A DNA stretch of 64,000 nucleotides, from positions 46,775,397 through 46,839,396 of the forward strand of contig JAYGXS010000005.1 of the NCBI GenBank assembly GCA_036362985.1. The letters run 5' to 3'. Below the pieces are notes generated by a model. The model was not told the origin of the DNA. It did not search any database and saw only the letters and a program-made list of their open reading frames with translations. Below, piece after piece: positions 1 through 11,650 of the stretch. Numbering within the stretch: position 1 is the stretch's first letter; each line of letters starts with the position of its first letter. Origin of the DNA: Ligula intestinalis (lineage: Eukaryota; Platyhelminthes; Cestoda; Diphyllobothriidea; Diphyllobothriidae). Position numbers and translations under genes: made by a program.

Positions 1-21
1 TTTTTTTTATCGACACAATAG

Positions 22-294
22 ATCGATGCGTTCATCGCCAGCCTCCCGTCTTCAGAAGTTCCTCGTGGTGAAGCAAACGCGACGCTGCGTCAGAAGCGAA
101 TCCGTCGTCAAATTCCTCCACAGGATAGGAAACCGGCGGCCTCTCTCAGCGCTGTGAAATTGAATTTACCTCCTGATGCTGCCGCTGGAAATCTCGACGG
201 TGAAATTCGAGAAGCTACGCGGTTCCAGAATTCGCGTAACCGTCGTGATTTCGGTCTTGGTCGCGTGGATCGCGTCTCTGATAAAGCTGGATTG
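22..294 (+). CDS. Lmpt: Limpet exon: C-terminal part of PET domain
   Basis: The exon is open from an acceptor ending TAG at 19-21 and stays in frame with the next exon if the donor is GTACTG at 295. The translation has the PET hallmarks: LPSSEVP, then a basic stretch, QIPPQD, and GLGRVDRV at the end. PET domains typically read LP..EVP, then QLPPHD, then a G.G.V close. The run continues open to 351, so the exact donor could differ. PET domains sit before LIM domains in testin, prickle and Limpet proteins. Confidence 0.65.
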
Positions 295-3200
295 GTACTG
301 TCACTTTTTGATGCCCAGGCATACTTGTTTTCTTACAAAAAGGATCCTTGATTAAAACCTGAGAAATGATATCTCGAAAGAACTAAATGCATTGATCCTT
401 GTGTAGGACTTCCGTCTGCATTACACGTTGGCCTAGGGAAGACACTTTTTGTCCATGTCTGAACTAGTTAAGTGTGACAGTTGTATTAGTCTGTCCGTGC
501 GTGTACGCTAGACCGTTGAAATGTGGCTACTATTTTTTAAATAAGTAACCACCGAAAATAAAGTTTATTACCAATGCTCTCACTCAATGACAGGCCGGCC
601 TTAGTACGAACATACTAACTGACTAAAACCCTTTAATGAAACCTTTTCTTGACCCGTCAATTTATTACTTACTCTTAGCCCTGCGCAGAATGCTCAGAAA
701 CTATCGGGTTCCGGGACTTTTGTGTCCGTGTTCGACCCGAACACCGTCCAGCTGAGGCTAACGACAGCGAACACGCACCCGCCTGGCATCCTGGCTGCTT
801 CCGATGTTCCAACTGCACCGAGCATCTGGTTGACTTTGCATACGCCTGGTTGAATGGAAAGCCCTACTGCCTTCGTCACTATGGTCAAATGATTCGTCCA
901 AGATGTGCCACTTGCGATCACGTAAGTATGCATTGTTTTCTACAGTCGGTAGCCCATGACAGGACTACTGCGAAGCTTAACTGCATAATGCTCATTGGAT
1001 TTTTTTCTTTATATTACTGAATAGTTTGACTGGTTGGAAGTGTACATGTCTGTTCAGTTTGTGCTAAGGCGCTAACCGAGCCTCTTTCTGAGTTGCCTTG
1101 GTTTAAGGTCCTCAAAGTACCTCTTGACACACCTATGCGCTTATTGTTTTCTAATTTATTTATCGCGCTTGCCTACAACATGTGGTATCAACGGTCGGCT
1201 TCATGTGAAGCCCATCAGTACATGTCGCACGCACTTGCTAAATAGGACACCACCATCGTACTGCTGCACCATCGCCCGGTTAGCCAGTTGAAACATGAAA
1301 TAAATTGCGAACTGTCTGCTCGCTGCACGCACCCTTGGACACTAGTTTCACGTGCGGGCGTATGCGTCTTTGCGTCTACTAGCCAGAGCGAAGCCACCTG
1401 CGTGCGTTTCGGAGAGAGGGGATAGAGAGAAGACGCGGACGGGGGCTAGGAAATTCACAATTCAGAGCGCGCCAAACGGCCGCGCGATAGCGCCAGCTGC
1501 GTCAGTGTGACCACAGAGGCAGTGGCACTCCTCTGCAGGCAGCTCTGATTAGTCAGTTCTGGCTGCCACCCGCCCACACGCCTCTTTCAGCCATTGATTT
1601 TTACCTGCTGGACTTTGTCCACACCTCATTGGATGGTTCTGTCCGTCCAATTAGGATTCCCCGTACGCGCTCTTCGCTACCTGATACTCCCAGTCACGAA
1701 GCCAAAAGTAGTGGCGGCCGTGGATTTCAGCCCGATTTGACAACAAGCAGGTAACGTGCGCTGGCTCATTGCATCATTTTGATACCCGCTAACGCCAGAC
1801 TGCATAGTAATTATTGCTTCTCACAAGATGGAAGGTGGCTGAGTACTTGTTTGTCGAGTATTTTATTCGGAAAATTCTATCTGCTTTATTGTTTTATACG
1901 GGAAACCTAGTTTTTTTCCCATTATGCTACCTTTTCTACATATTAAGACCATTTCCAACCGAGTTTACCCATTATTAGCTCCAAATTATTAAATCTACAT
2001 GGACATTTCATGTTGGGAAACAAGTGTCGCAGATATTTTGTAAGGACGTATTTAGGCAAGGTTGGTGCCCTTAACTGGAAGAATTTTAAGGAGGTAGTTT
2101 CATACCTGCTTTATAACCCTCGAGTCGTCAGACTGTACAATTTATGAGCTTTTCCTTCCCCTACTTTAGCTAATATTTTCCGAGGAATATACACGAGCCA
2201 TGGATCAGGAACACCACACCGGTCATTTCGCCTGCCGCAGTTGCGATGTCTCCCTGACAGGACAGCGTTACATATTACGCGATGAGGAACCACACTGCCT
2301 CGCCTGCTACGAGGCCAAGTATGCTAACACTTGTGAACAGTGCAAAGAGAAGATTGGTTGCGACTCCAAGGTGAGCAACTCTTGAACAGCCTATTTAGAT
2401 AATGCTTTAATACGGAGTTGAGCTCCTTTGGTAACGTTTCTAGCTTTATTTCTGGTATTGAAATCCATACTCTGTCCACCACTGTACCCATACAAATGGG
2501 TTGCGGTCATCTTTCTCCGTTGATGCCACTGTGCTCGCATGAATTCCGCTTATTCCCACCACTTACCTTGTCGTGAAAATTTTCAGTCCCCTCCGGTGAG
2601 TCTCCTGGCATTGTAATTGTGCCTGTATGTAAGTCTGCGTGTGTCACTATGCATGTCGAATCTGAGTTCCCATCACGTGACCTAGTATTAGGCTAGCGAT
2701 CTACCTGGTCAATTCCTACTTCGGTCTCTTGTAATTGGTTATTCGAGTGTGATATCTTATGTCGTAAACTGTATGTACCCCCTCTCACACTGTCGTTTAG
2801 ACCACGGCTCTATTTGCACTTAAGTCGTTTGTTTTGTTGTCGTTTTCGATGAGGCAAACAGAGAAGGCAATTGTTGACACCCGATATGTCGTTCCTCTTT
2901 ATAAACTCGATATCACTGAAAAGGCACTAGCTATTATGCATAAGCCGCTCGTTTGTTGCGAGGGGATTCTCTGGATCATCGCTTTATTAACCAATCATGT
3001 TGGGCTGATACCGTTGCTTGACTGCAGGCCTGCTGGCATTTGTAGTCGTAGCATGATTGTACATGCTGAGAGAGATTAACTGTCATGATCGTTGAACTTA
3101 TTTGTGCGTTGTCTGTCGTAGCGATTTCGGTATGTTGGCGGAGTACTCGTGCCTACTCTTCCTGGTCCGTGTTTCCGTGACTTTAGGTAGGAATGTGAAC

Positions 3201-5040
3201 CTATTCTGTTCACCACTCAAGCTAACATGTTTTTGTTCTTTACAGCGCAGAACGCATTATGTTCATTGAGACTGACATGTACTCATCCGAAACAAATCTC
3301 ACCGAGGCGCTACACAAGCCTCGAACCCCGTCAGATATTCGCGTTTTGTTGCCGGGCTTATCCCTGCCTTTGTGTTGTGCCCGTCTTCTGCTCGCATGTC
3401 CGTCAGCTAAAATCTGCCAGTTTATATAACCGTTCAGGTTTTCATTACCTCTCACTCAAAGTGCAATTATAATTTCGTTTGCCGAAGTGCAAACTTCAAT
3501 GTATGCAAGTGCTGCTGAACTTATTCGATTCTTTGTTTCCCCTCTTCTTTCCGCAATTCGTTTGCAGGACCTCTCCTTCAAAGAGCGTCATTGGCATGAG
3601 AAGTGCTTCAAATGCTCCACTTGCTCCACCTCTCTTGCTGATCGGCCGTTTGCAACCAAAGAGGACCAGCTCTACTGCTCTGACTGTTATGACGAACGCT
3701 TCGCTGCCCGTTGTGATGGCTGCCAGGGCGTCTTCAAAGCTGGTATGCGAAAGTACGAATATAGGGGGCAGCAGTGGCATGAGGAGTGTTTCGTCTGCGT
3801 TGAGTGCAAGCAGCCAATCGGAGCCAAGAGTTTTATCCCGCGCGAGAATCAAGTGGTTTGCGTTCCTTGCTACGAAGCCAAATACGCTCAGCGGTGTACA
3901 AAGTGTACAGAGGTGAGATGCTTCCTACCCTTACTTGATACCTCACTGACTCGATTTTCACTTAGGTTTAACTCGTTTGCCGTAATTGAAAATAAGTAGC
4001 AGATAGTTATCACTGTAGGCCGTCCGATATCTTCCATCCGTAATTGCGGAAGGATTTTTAGGTCACTGATGATAGTGCAAGTTTTTGAAGACCCTGGGTT
4101 ATACAAAACAGTAAATTTCTGGAGTTTGGCTTCACATTTTTAGTCGAATTGTCCTTTTCCCCTCAACTTGTAAGCTGGATTTTTTAGGTCATTCGACGTG
4201 GAGGTGTTACCTACAAGGGCAACCCGTGGCACAAGGAGTGCTTCACATGTACTAGCTGTGGGAAGCAGCTAGCTGGCCTCAAATTTACTTCCAAGGACGA
4301 ACAGCCTTACTGCGCGGACTGTTATGGCGAACTCTTTGCCAAGAAGTGTACGAAATGTTCAAAGCCCATTACTGGTAAGTTAGGACTGATTATCCATCTC
4401 ACTCTTAAACACCTCCCATGGTTAGCAGCTGTTAGTGGAGTAAACTATCGATACTTTAAGAGTCTTTCGTTAAGTAAAGTCAAAAAGTCTCTTTTTCTCC
4501 TAACTCTTACGATGCCATGCTCCAAAAGGCTCAACTCATCAATTATCCAAGCTTAAAACTAGCTGAAGTACTGACTTTTGACTTGGCAAGACCATCACAC
4601 AAATATGTTGCATTTACACAAGCAGTTAGCTCCCTTTATTCCTTTGTAACTGAATAGTTTAGCTACTTAATTCCCAGTTTATAGTTTGCGCTAGTTAGCT
4701 GAAAAGCTTCGACAAGGCCTTCTTAACTGCATTTTTCATTCAGCTTCTAGCGTTTTTTCTCAAATTTTATAATATCAATCCTTATACGAAGGGATGTAAA
4801 TGCTTTGTCGTACAGTTCCTAGTGTTAAAATTCGACGCTCCCTTTCTTTGTTTGATTACACCGCGATGACTAAGTGTTTTCATCTTAATTGTAGGCTTTG
4901 GCGGCTGCAAATTCATTTCGTTTGAGGATCGACATTGGCATTCCGAGTGCTTTGCTTGCAGTAAATGCAACTGCAATCTTGTCGGACGAGGCTTTTTGAC
5001 TAATGAGGATCAGATTATGTGCTCTGACTGCGGTCGGTAA
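22..5040 (+). CDS. Lmpt: Limpet-like PET + six-LIM domain protein, 3' six exons
   Basis: Six exons join in frame at 22-294, 679-921, 2170-2370, 3568-3912, 4188-4374 and 4895-5040. Intron phases are 0,0,0,0,1, and the reading ends in TAA at 5038-5040. The 464 visible residues hold the C-terminal part of a PET domain (about 1-85) and six LIM zinc fingers starting at Cys93, 167, 227, 288, 349 and 408. PET followed by LIM1-2 of testin/prickle type and four FHL-type LIM domains is the layout of Drosophila Limpet. LIM domains bind two zinc ions each and act as protein-protein adaptors in muscle, cytoskeleton and nucleus; they have no enzymatic activity. The 5' end (start codon and first half of PET) lies outside the window. 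The first exon is the least certain, because its donor is only GTACTG. Confidence 0.9.
679..921 (+). CDS. Lmpt: Limpet exon: LIM1 and first half-finger of LIM2
   Basis: The acceptor is CTTAG at 674-678 and the donor GTAAGT at 922; the exon is 81 codons, phase 0 at both ends. It encodes CAEC, then WHPGCFRCSNC, then YCLRHY, a LIM1 of testin/prickle type, and ends with CATCDH, which opens LIM2. The gap between the second Cys and the first His is about 31 residues, longer than the usual 16-23, so LIM1 carries an insertion in its first zinc loop. Confidence 0.9.
922..2169 (+). other. Lmpt: Limpet intron, 1.25 kb
   Basis: Non-coding, bounded by GTAAGT and CTTTAG. It includes a GC-rich, purine-biased stretch near 1410-1500. 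I recognise no element in it. The introns at 295-678, 2371-3567, 3913-4187 and 4375-4894 also show nothing I can name. Confidence 0.7.
2170..2370 (+). CDS. Lmpt: Limpet exon: rest of LIM2, start of LIM3
   Basis: The acceptor CTTTAG ends at 2169 and the donor is GTGAGC at 2371; the exon is 67 codons. It reads LIFSEEYTRAMDQ, then GHFACRSCD, then CLACYEAKYANT, which completes LIM2, and then CEQCKEKIG begins LIM3. I preferred this acceptor over the AG at 2183-2184 because the extra residues LIFSE match the conserved LIM2 sequence of this family. Confidence 0.9.
3568..3912 (+). CDS. Lmpt: Limpet exon: LIM3, LIM4 and start of LIM5
   Basis: The acceptor TTTGCAG ends at 3567 and the donor is GTGAGA at 3913; the exon is 115 codons. 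It encodes RHWHEKCFKCSTC with CSDC (LIM3), CDGC with QWHEECFVCVEC and CVPC (LIM4), and CTKC to open LIM5. All zinc-ligand positions of both fingers are present with normal spacing. Confidence 0.93.
4188..4374 (+). CDS. Lmpt: Limpet exon: LIM5, start of LIM6
   Basis: The acceptor TTTTTAG ends at 4187 and the donor is GTAAGT at 4375; the exon is 62 codons plus one base. It reads GGVTYKGNPWHKECFTCTSC, then CADCYGELFAKK, then CTKCSKPITG, which is strongly FHL/Limpet-like. Confidence 0.93.
4895..5040 (+). CDS. Lmpt: Limpet terminal exon: LIM6 and stop
   Basis: The acceptor TTGTAG ends at 4894. The exon completes LIM6 (FISFEDRHWHSECFACSKC, then MCSDC) and stops two residues after the last cysteine with TAA. 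A protein ending just after its last LIM finger is normal for Limpet/FHL proteins. I do not see a convincing AATAAA signal soon after the stop. Confidence 0.92.
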
Positions 5041-6961
5041 AGGAGACAACCCCAACTTTGTCTTTGCTCCCGCGGCTGTCGCATCGTCGACACCGCTCTT
5101 GCAGGACACACGTGCGCGCGTCCGCCTTTTATTTTGTGCTCGCATTCTGCGCAAACGCGCTCATATTGCTACCCCAACTACCGTACTGTGCTTCTGTCAC
5201 AAAGCCTGTTGCCGCTGAACATGTTTTAATTTTTCGCGTCGGGACGTCCTAGTTTCTTCAATGAACAAGATTCTGGCTGCGCGCGCCTTTACAACCATCT
5301 TGTCTCCCTCCCCTGGGTACATCGACAACGCAGGTAGACGCAACCGCCGCTGTGGTCCGTCAGTAGGGGCGGACCTCCGTAAACTTCTCCGCTCCCTCTT
5401 GTCCTCCCCCTCCTCTTCTTTCCCCGTCCCCGATCCCCCGCACTTGAGCCTAGCCTAGCATTTTCAGTCCCGGCCTTTATAAGACCCCAACTGTCAGGCT
5501 TGCATTTTTTTTCGACATTAGTGTGAAGACGTCCACATTATACCTTTTATTTCGCCCCTCTACAAGCCTTATAATTCGAAAACTTTTCGTCTTCCAAGTC
5601 ATGTAAATGTGTAGTGTTGCGTGCATGCGTAGTAAATACTACTACAGCTAACTTGTCATTCTTTCTGACAGCTAGTTCACATCTGAGGTAGGAAGGAGAT
5701 GCTCTAGTCGTAACTTAATAAGATGCCGGAAGTACTTTGTGCTAACAATATCGCTTCTTCAACTTCAAGCTATGCGAGTGTGTAGAATGTAGTATTTCGG
5801 GCGAGCCCATTGGTTTAACCTGAAGCCTTGTGGAGGCCAACGTAAACTGGGCTGGATTTCGAAGCAGGGGGTGGTACACATGTTTACGAGTAGATGATTG
5901 CAACTAATTTTAGACTAATTGGTATCCACCAGAGTAAAGAAGACGCTGGCTGAATCGATGCTGCTCCCAGTAATTCTGTAAAATTTACCAGCAATCTCTG
6001 GGGTATTCCCAATATTTTGGTCGCTTCAAGGGTTCGCGAGTGTTAGGCCTTGTTAGCATGAAAGCAAAGGAGCTCATGCAATCGTCTCAAACATAATGCT
6101 CAGGTTTCCCGTGGTGGTACTTTCCATAACCCCTCAGAGGCAGTGTGGATTCCGTCTTCATGTGCCTAGCTTATGATTTTGCCGCGCCAATTTGCTTGCC
6201 TGGCGCGAGCACTGTGAGCTGCATCGCGGAGGCTGCGGCTGTGTTAAGTGCGACAACAGCCTGTACCGAGAAATCGATGCCAAAATGCAGAGGACATCTC
6301 AGGGCTTTCCTCGTTGGCTAGTTGATCGACAGAGCAATCAGAAAGTGCATGCGACTACCCGTATTAACCTTATCTCCTTAAGTACTGGTCGCTTAGCGCC
6401 AAAATAGTGTATTTCGGCGTTTTGGATGGTGGCGTTTACTTCAATTGATGCGAATGTTTTGCGCGCTCGACCTTCAGTGTTAAGGAATTTAATTATGAGC
6501 AGTACTGAGACCGGCTGACACGGACCACTGCCAGTTAGTTTCAGTAGGTGGTGCTGGACTCGGTGGGGCGATGCACCTTTCTTCCTTTTTGCATTAATTA
6601 GTGGGAAGTGGGAGTTCCAGAAGATAGCTGAGGAGTAGACGCTATCGCTTGGCTTTCTGGAATCAGTTACTCATTACTTCGTACATGGAGGGTTGCAGTA
6701 TTCATAGCATACTGTCACTATGCCACTGCATACTTATGACAATGGTTTCCCCTCTGGCTATGTCGTCGCTGGTCGGTGCGGGTGAAATGTAATCACAAAT
6801 TTTGCATGTTGGCGTGATGATTGCTTACTTACACTGGAGTTAGAAAATATCGTTGATAAATATTAACGATCGCTAACAGAACTCGTCTTGCTTTGCGTTG
6901 GGTCTCTTTCTTGGGCCGTTGTGTTTGCCGACAGTGCTATCTGCCTAGACTACTAGTCGAT
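5041..6961. other. Unassigned DNA downstream of Limpet
   Basis: It probably includes the Limpet 3' UTR. No open frame here resembles a known domain. The stretch around 6500-6610 looks like an inverted relative of 13530-13600 (shared GGTGCT.GACTCGG and GGGGCGATG blocks), so it probably contains a short dispersed repeat. Confidence 0.5.
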
Positions 6962-6979
6962 GTTGTTGTTGTTGCAGGA

Positions 6980-7255
6980 TCAATTGCAAGGAAAGTGGCT
7001 TTCGAACCACGACTTACGAATCTTCCTCAGAAACCGGACTGTGGCAGAGGGTCTTCGGATGGTAAGGTCAATCGGCGCTCTCAGTCTGTAGTCGACGCCA
7101 AACTCCCAAACTCTGGCGGCCATCTCGGTTGCACATTCCATCAGGTGTTCGTTGGTCTCTTCCTCCCCACAGGCTGCACACGTAGAATCGTCAGTCAGAT
7201 TATACTGCTTCCTGGTGTGATCCAGCTTTGGACAATGTCCGGTCCTAAATCTCAC
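6980..7255 (-). pseudogene. Retrotransposon C-terminal zinc knuckle
   Basis: It encodes RFRTGHCPKLDHTR and then CAACGEEETNEHLMEC, a C-x2-C...H-x4-C cluster typical of the C-terminus of I/R1-group polyproteins. It continues the RNase H region after a frameshift: the other frame across the junction reads TLVRFRTGHC. A stop follows just before the (CAA)n tail. Confidence 0.75.
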
Positions 7256-8205
7256 TAGGGTCGGCTATTTAGCCGAGTCATCTTCCTTTCTTCATCCCAG
7301 TTGATGGGGGCCGTATACGTCCTTCGGCCGCGTTCATGTGTCATTGGTGGCCTGGGGGTCATTCGTCTGACTGCTTTCATCGTTGCCGCAAAGGATGTCG
7401 GTCTACCGTCCGGTTCAATCCTGGTCACTGATGCATCAGCGTCTGCTTGTTCGTTCCCGGGGATGCCGACGTGATTGGGAATCCACGCAATTTCTACACT
7501 CCTTCCTGCTGTGGCTCTCTCCAGCGCATTCACTTGTTGCACCAATGGTTTCTTAAGGTCTTCTCCTGTCCCGTAGTTCTGTAGGGCATCTACAGCGGAT
7601 TTACTGTCAGTAAGGATTCTTGCAGAACTCCAATCCTCGGATGGGTGCTCTAGCCTTTCCGCCGCCGTCAGTAGGGCTAGCTTCTCAGCATCAAAGGATG
7701 AGTATGCGTCCATTCTCCTGCATGTTGCCATTGTTGAGTAGTTATTACAGCTTACTTGCGTCAACGCGACTCCCGCACCTCCCTGTCTGCATCCATCTCT
7801 CGCCGACCCGTCGGTATAAATAGTCAGGGACGTTTCCGGTAGTGCGTTGAACGCATCTTCCATTCGTTGCCGGTTACCTGCCATCTCTGCTTTACTGCAC
7901 AGATCTTCAAAATTCCTTAGAATGGTGATGTTGGGACGACGCCATGGGGCTAGTGTGTTAACAGCGAAAAGTTCTCTAGGCATCTCAGAATCCTCTCCCA
8001 GAGTTTGTTGCAGGCATCTGCGCGCATTCTCCCTCCAGGTTGAGGTCCGCTTTAGCCGGGTTTGATGTTGCTTTTCGGCCATCTGTCTGCGGAGACTTTG
8101 TGTGGGAAGTCTCACGCTGTGTTCATAGGCCCTAATGGCCTCGAACCTCCCCTCTCCTCTATCATGTGGATATCGGCCTCTAGTAGCACCATCTCCGTCG
8201 CACAT
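7255..8205 (-). pseudogene. Retrotransposon RNase H domain (open over 316 codons)
   Basis: This is the longest open stretch of the element. It reads LTIYTDGSARDG (Asp), SSFDAEKLALLTA (Glu), ARILTDSKSAVDAL (Asp) and IPNHVGIPGNEQADADA (His and last Asp), so all RNase H catalytic residues are kept. RNase H removes the RNA strand of the RNA-DNA hybrid during element copying. The frame ends in TAG at the junction with the C-terminal knuckle. Confidence 0.85.
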
Positions 8206-8245
8206 GAGATTGGGAGGCTCGTGATAATTCGAGCTGCTTTCAGGT

Positions 8246-9641
8246 TCAGGCGTTCCAACCTGTCAAGTCGTGAGCGGCAGGTCCACGGCATCCATGCTGC
8301 TGATCCGCTCTCAATCGCCGGTAGCACACAGGCAGCGTATACTTTTTTACGTCCTCCGGACGCCATCCCCAGGTTGTTCCACCTAAGGTCCTCATCATAT
8401 TAAGCCGCTTCTCCACCTTTTCCAGGACAAAATCAGTGTGTCCATTAAAGGTTAGCCCCGAGTCATACACCACTCCAAGGAATTTCGCCGTCAGTCTTTG
8501 AATGATCTGCGATCCATCAACTTCAATCGCCCTGACTCCTTTTCGTTCATTCGGGGTCGTACTGAACACCACTTACTCCTTCTTTTGGACGTTCACTTGC
8601 ATCTTCCACTTTCGGCTCCATCGGACCATCATTTCTGTCGTTGTCTGCACTCGCTGGATAGCCCTCTCGGGGTTGGTATCTTGGCTCCATACGGCAGCAT
8701 CGTCCGCGAAAAGGCTTATCTGAACGTCCTCTCCGATGTCATCCCCAAGGTCATTTATGAAGATGTCAAAAAGGAGGGGGAAAGTACTGCTCCTTGTGGG
8801 AGGCCCCTTGTACGCCTGAACTCTTTACTAAGGCGTCCGTTGTATCGCACATGCATTAGGCGGTTGGTCAGCCAGCTCTCGATCCAAGTCTGTTGGCAAT
8901 TTGGGACCTTCATTTTAGCCATTTTCAGTGCTAGACCGGTTCTTGACACCGTGTCGTAGGCTTTTTCGAAATCGATGAGAGCCAAAGCTGTCCTTCTGCA
9001 TGGCATGCTATGGAATCCATCCGATACCGACTGAGATAGTCAAATCAGCTGGTTCTCAGTGCTACTCGTCTTCCAGATCCCGGCTTGAAAGTCTACTAGC
9101 TTTTGGTTCCCTTCAAGCCAGTGTCGGAGTTTGCGTTCGACCATCCGTTCACAGACCTTTCCCACCACAGAGGTCAGACTGATGGGTCTGTACGATTCTA
9201 GTTTCCCTGCGTCTTTGCCGGCCTTCAAGATTGGTACTAAACTGGCTATTTTCCAGCTCTGGGGTATTGCCTTATCCCGCCAGCTCTGGTTTATAATGCT
9301 TAGTAGCGTCAATTTATTATCTGCAGAGGGTTTTTTACTGCCTCAGGGGGGATTTCATCCACTCCACCTGCCTTGTTGTCCTTAAGTTGTTGTAAGGATT
9401 CAATGAGTCCGTTGATGGTAAACTCTCGTCCGTAGGTGTTATCATTCTCTAGGTGGAGGGCTTCTTTCCGCGCTTCCGCCGCGTATCCTTTCATCGTTCT
9501 TTCATGTTTGGCAAGTCTCAGTCGGCTCACATCTACATACTGACTTCCAAAAGCGTTAGCCTTCTGTTTGTCGGTGACGAGGTGGTGGTCTCCCTGCAGG
9601 ATAATATGGTCAGATGTTGACTTGTGTTTCCCCTGTAGCAT
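8246..9641 (-). pseudogene. Retrotransposon reverse transcriptase domain
   Basis: Fragments read in order on the minus strand: NKAGGVDEIPPEAV, then SWKIASLVPILKAGK and YRPISLTSVVGKVCERM, then LALIDFEKAYDTV (first catalytic Asp), GLPQGAVLSP, LFADDAAVW (the catalytic Asp pair, near 8699-8712), and the thumb FLGVVYDSGLTFNGHTDFV. This is the full order of LINE RT motifs. The reading jumps frame near 9310, 8990, 8750 and 8570, so it is a pseudogene. Confidence 0.85.
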
Positions 9642-9964
9642 ATGAATAGTACCCTACATTTTGGATGGGTCATCGTCTTCTCTGACAGTGTCGAGATAAT
9701 CTCACCATGTCCTTGTCCTCTCTTCGCTTATAGTCGTTCTTACTAATTCATATGTCTGGGTCCACTCCACATTATTCCTCTTCCCCTCACTGGCCGCTCC
9801 CTTGTGACCTCTTCACCTTTTGCTGTCCATCATACTCTTGCCATCTTCCCCCCGCTCTGACTTTCCTCGCAGTCCTGCGAAGTCCTTCCATTGTTGCTTC
9901 AGTGGAAGTTTCAACGCGATCTGCAATCTTTGGTGTCCGAGGTAGATGGTCGCGTAGATAATTT

Positions 9965-10760
9965 TCAGCAATTTCGTTGAACTGTTCCCAGTCCACTCCG
10001 GATACCTTCCAGCGGAACAGGTTCATCTTGATGGTTGACTCTGGCTGTGCCCTTTGGATGACTGGGTTTGTGGTCGGAGCCGGGCGTGTTGAATACTGTC
10101 CAGGTTGACTCTGCTGCTGTAGTGATGGATATGTCCGGAGATGTGCCTGAGCGTCCACCATTTCGGAGACACGTTATGCACACCGGATCATTCAAGATGG
10201 CAAGCTTATCCAGTCTTCTATTCTTCTCCCTCGCTCGTCCTCTCTCACTCCGTCCTGCCATAGTCCCGAGTGCGCATTGAATACACCGAGCCACATCATT
10301 TTGGGGTGACTAGGGAGTAGATGGATATTACGTTCCTCACTGAACGTCCCATAATTTCTAGCACGTATTTGCTGGATATATGTTGGTAATATCCAGATCA
10401 GGTTGTCCTTCGTGGAACAGTTGGATGTGTTGAAGTTCTTGGATGCCGGTTTGTTGGGCTCGTACCGACTCATGAGGGATGCCATCTCGGATAATCGTCA
10501 TCAGACCTCTTCCGAAACCCGATTCCTTGTATTGTCTTAGAGCCTCGTATCCTGGGAATGTAGGCATCATCTGGGTATCTCTGAGTTTCGTCTCCTGAAG
10601 GCAGCACACGTCAATATTCTGTTCTGTGAGTAACTTGCACAGCTTCATGACTTTGGGCATCAGACCGTCGCAGTTCCATTGCAAGATGCGTAGATAGCTA
10701 GGGTCATTTATCTTTTCATCATTAGTCACCTGTTGGTTAGGGTTGAGTTTCCCAAGGCAG
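9965..10760 (-). pseudogene. Retrotransposon APE endonuclease domain
   Basis: Starting in the frame that ends at 10358, the reading gives LQWNCDGLMP, CLQETKLRD and a G-rich strand. After a frameshift come WLGVFNAHSGLW (10485-10192) and then SPDISITT and SDHKP (10294-9965). These correspond to the Asn, Glu, Asp-Asn-His and final Ser-Asp-His motifs of exonuclease-endonuclease-phosphatase nucleases, which nick the target DNA. All the catalytic signatures can be traced, but over three frames. Confidence 0.78.
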
Positions 10761-11650
10761 GCGTGGCACTGCCAGGTTTCTTTGAAAGCACTTTCCCAGG
10801 CGGGTCTCTCCAGCGCCAAGCATTTGCGGCCGAACACTTTCAGGCATCTCTCACATCGGAGTCTTCGGTTTTGGGAGTGTATCAGGTTATTGCATTTGCT
10901 GCATCTATCCTGTCGGGTTACACTCTGCTTAGAAGGATTAAGATTTGATGATCTGCTATGTTCAGCGCACCTCCATTCTCCATGTTCTTTTGTTACTTGT
11001 GTGAGTTTCCAGCGGGTCATACCAGAGCATGGTTTATGGCAGCAAGCAGAACAGTCAGAACATTGTAATGGTATGATGTTACCCGCTATAGTCGCCTCAC
11101 AATCGCAGCAGTATTTTTTGTTGAGGTTGGTGGATACGGCTGGGAGGGATGATGAAGACACTGGGGTCCCTGCAAGTGGCTGATGCGAGTGAGCGGGCAA
11201 CACTGCATGGTCGAGCGAGGGTCCGGCACTGGTCCTATGGGTATAGCCAGCACTCGAAGTCGTTCGAGCAGGGCAACTCGTACCCGTGGGGTGTTTCGGT
11301 GAGGTCGACGTCTCTGCGTTGCACCTGTGGCACTAGATCTCATTCTTCTCCTTGGCGCATGTGGCATGCCCTACTGTCATCTTTAAGCACTTTAGATGCT
11401 CACAGGCTCCACAAATGTCGCACTGAACATTTCCTTTTTGTGCTGACTTCCCACAGCAAAGACAAGGACACCTGGGTCCTGGATTCATTTTTGCGTCTCC
11501 TGAAAGCTTCAAACGCCTTCTAGGCCACCAGCCAGTTTCCTGGTATCGAGAGACCGCTGCTGGCGCTTCGGCTCCCGACTCCAAAAATATGATGGTCCTC
11601 TTTCGGCGCACTTCTTGCATGTCGTTGGGGTTTGATCCTGTAAGTTCCAT
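10700..11650 (-). pseudogene. Retrotransposon N-terminal region: 2A-like motif and cysteine-rich fingers
   Basis: Two overlapping frames (11650-11333 and 11203 down to 10700). The first has LSGDAKMNPGP directly before RCPCLCCGK and CDICGACEHLKC. The second has CDCEATI, CSDCSACCHKPC and EWRCAEH, then CSKCNNLIH, CERCLKVFGRKC and WQCHACLG. These are three PHD/RING-like cysteine clusters, known from the N-termini of several LINE families, where they are thought to bind nucleic acid. A frameshift separates the first cluster from the other two. Confidence 0.7.

Noticed and set aside
3496..3852. A 118-codon minus frame opposite the LIM exon
   Set aside because: It is the shadow of the LIM3/LIM4 exon; the plus-strand frame has all the zinc ligands and splice sites.
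10743..11183. A 146-codon plus frame
   Set aside because: It is antisense to the cysteine-rich region of the LINE; no domain and biased composition.
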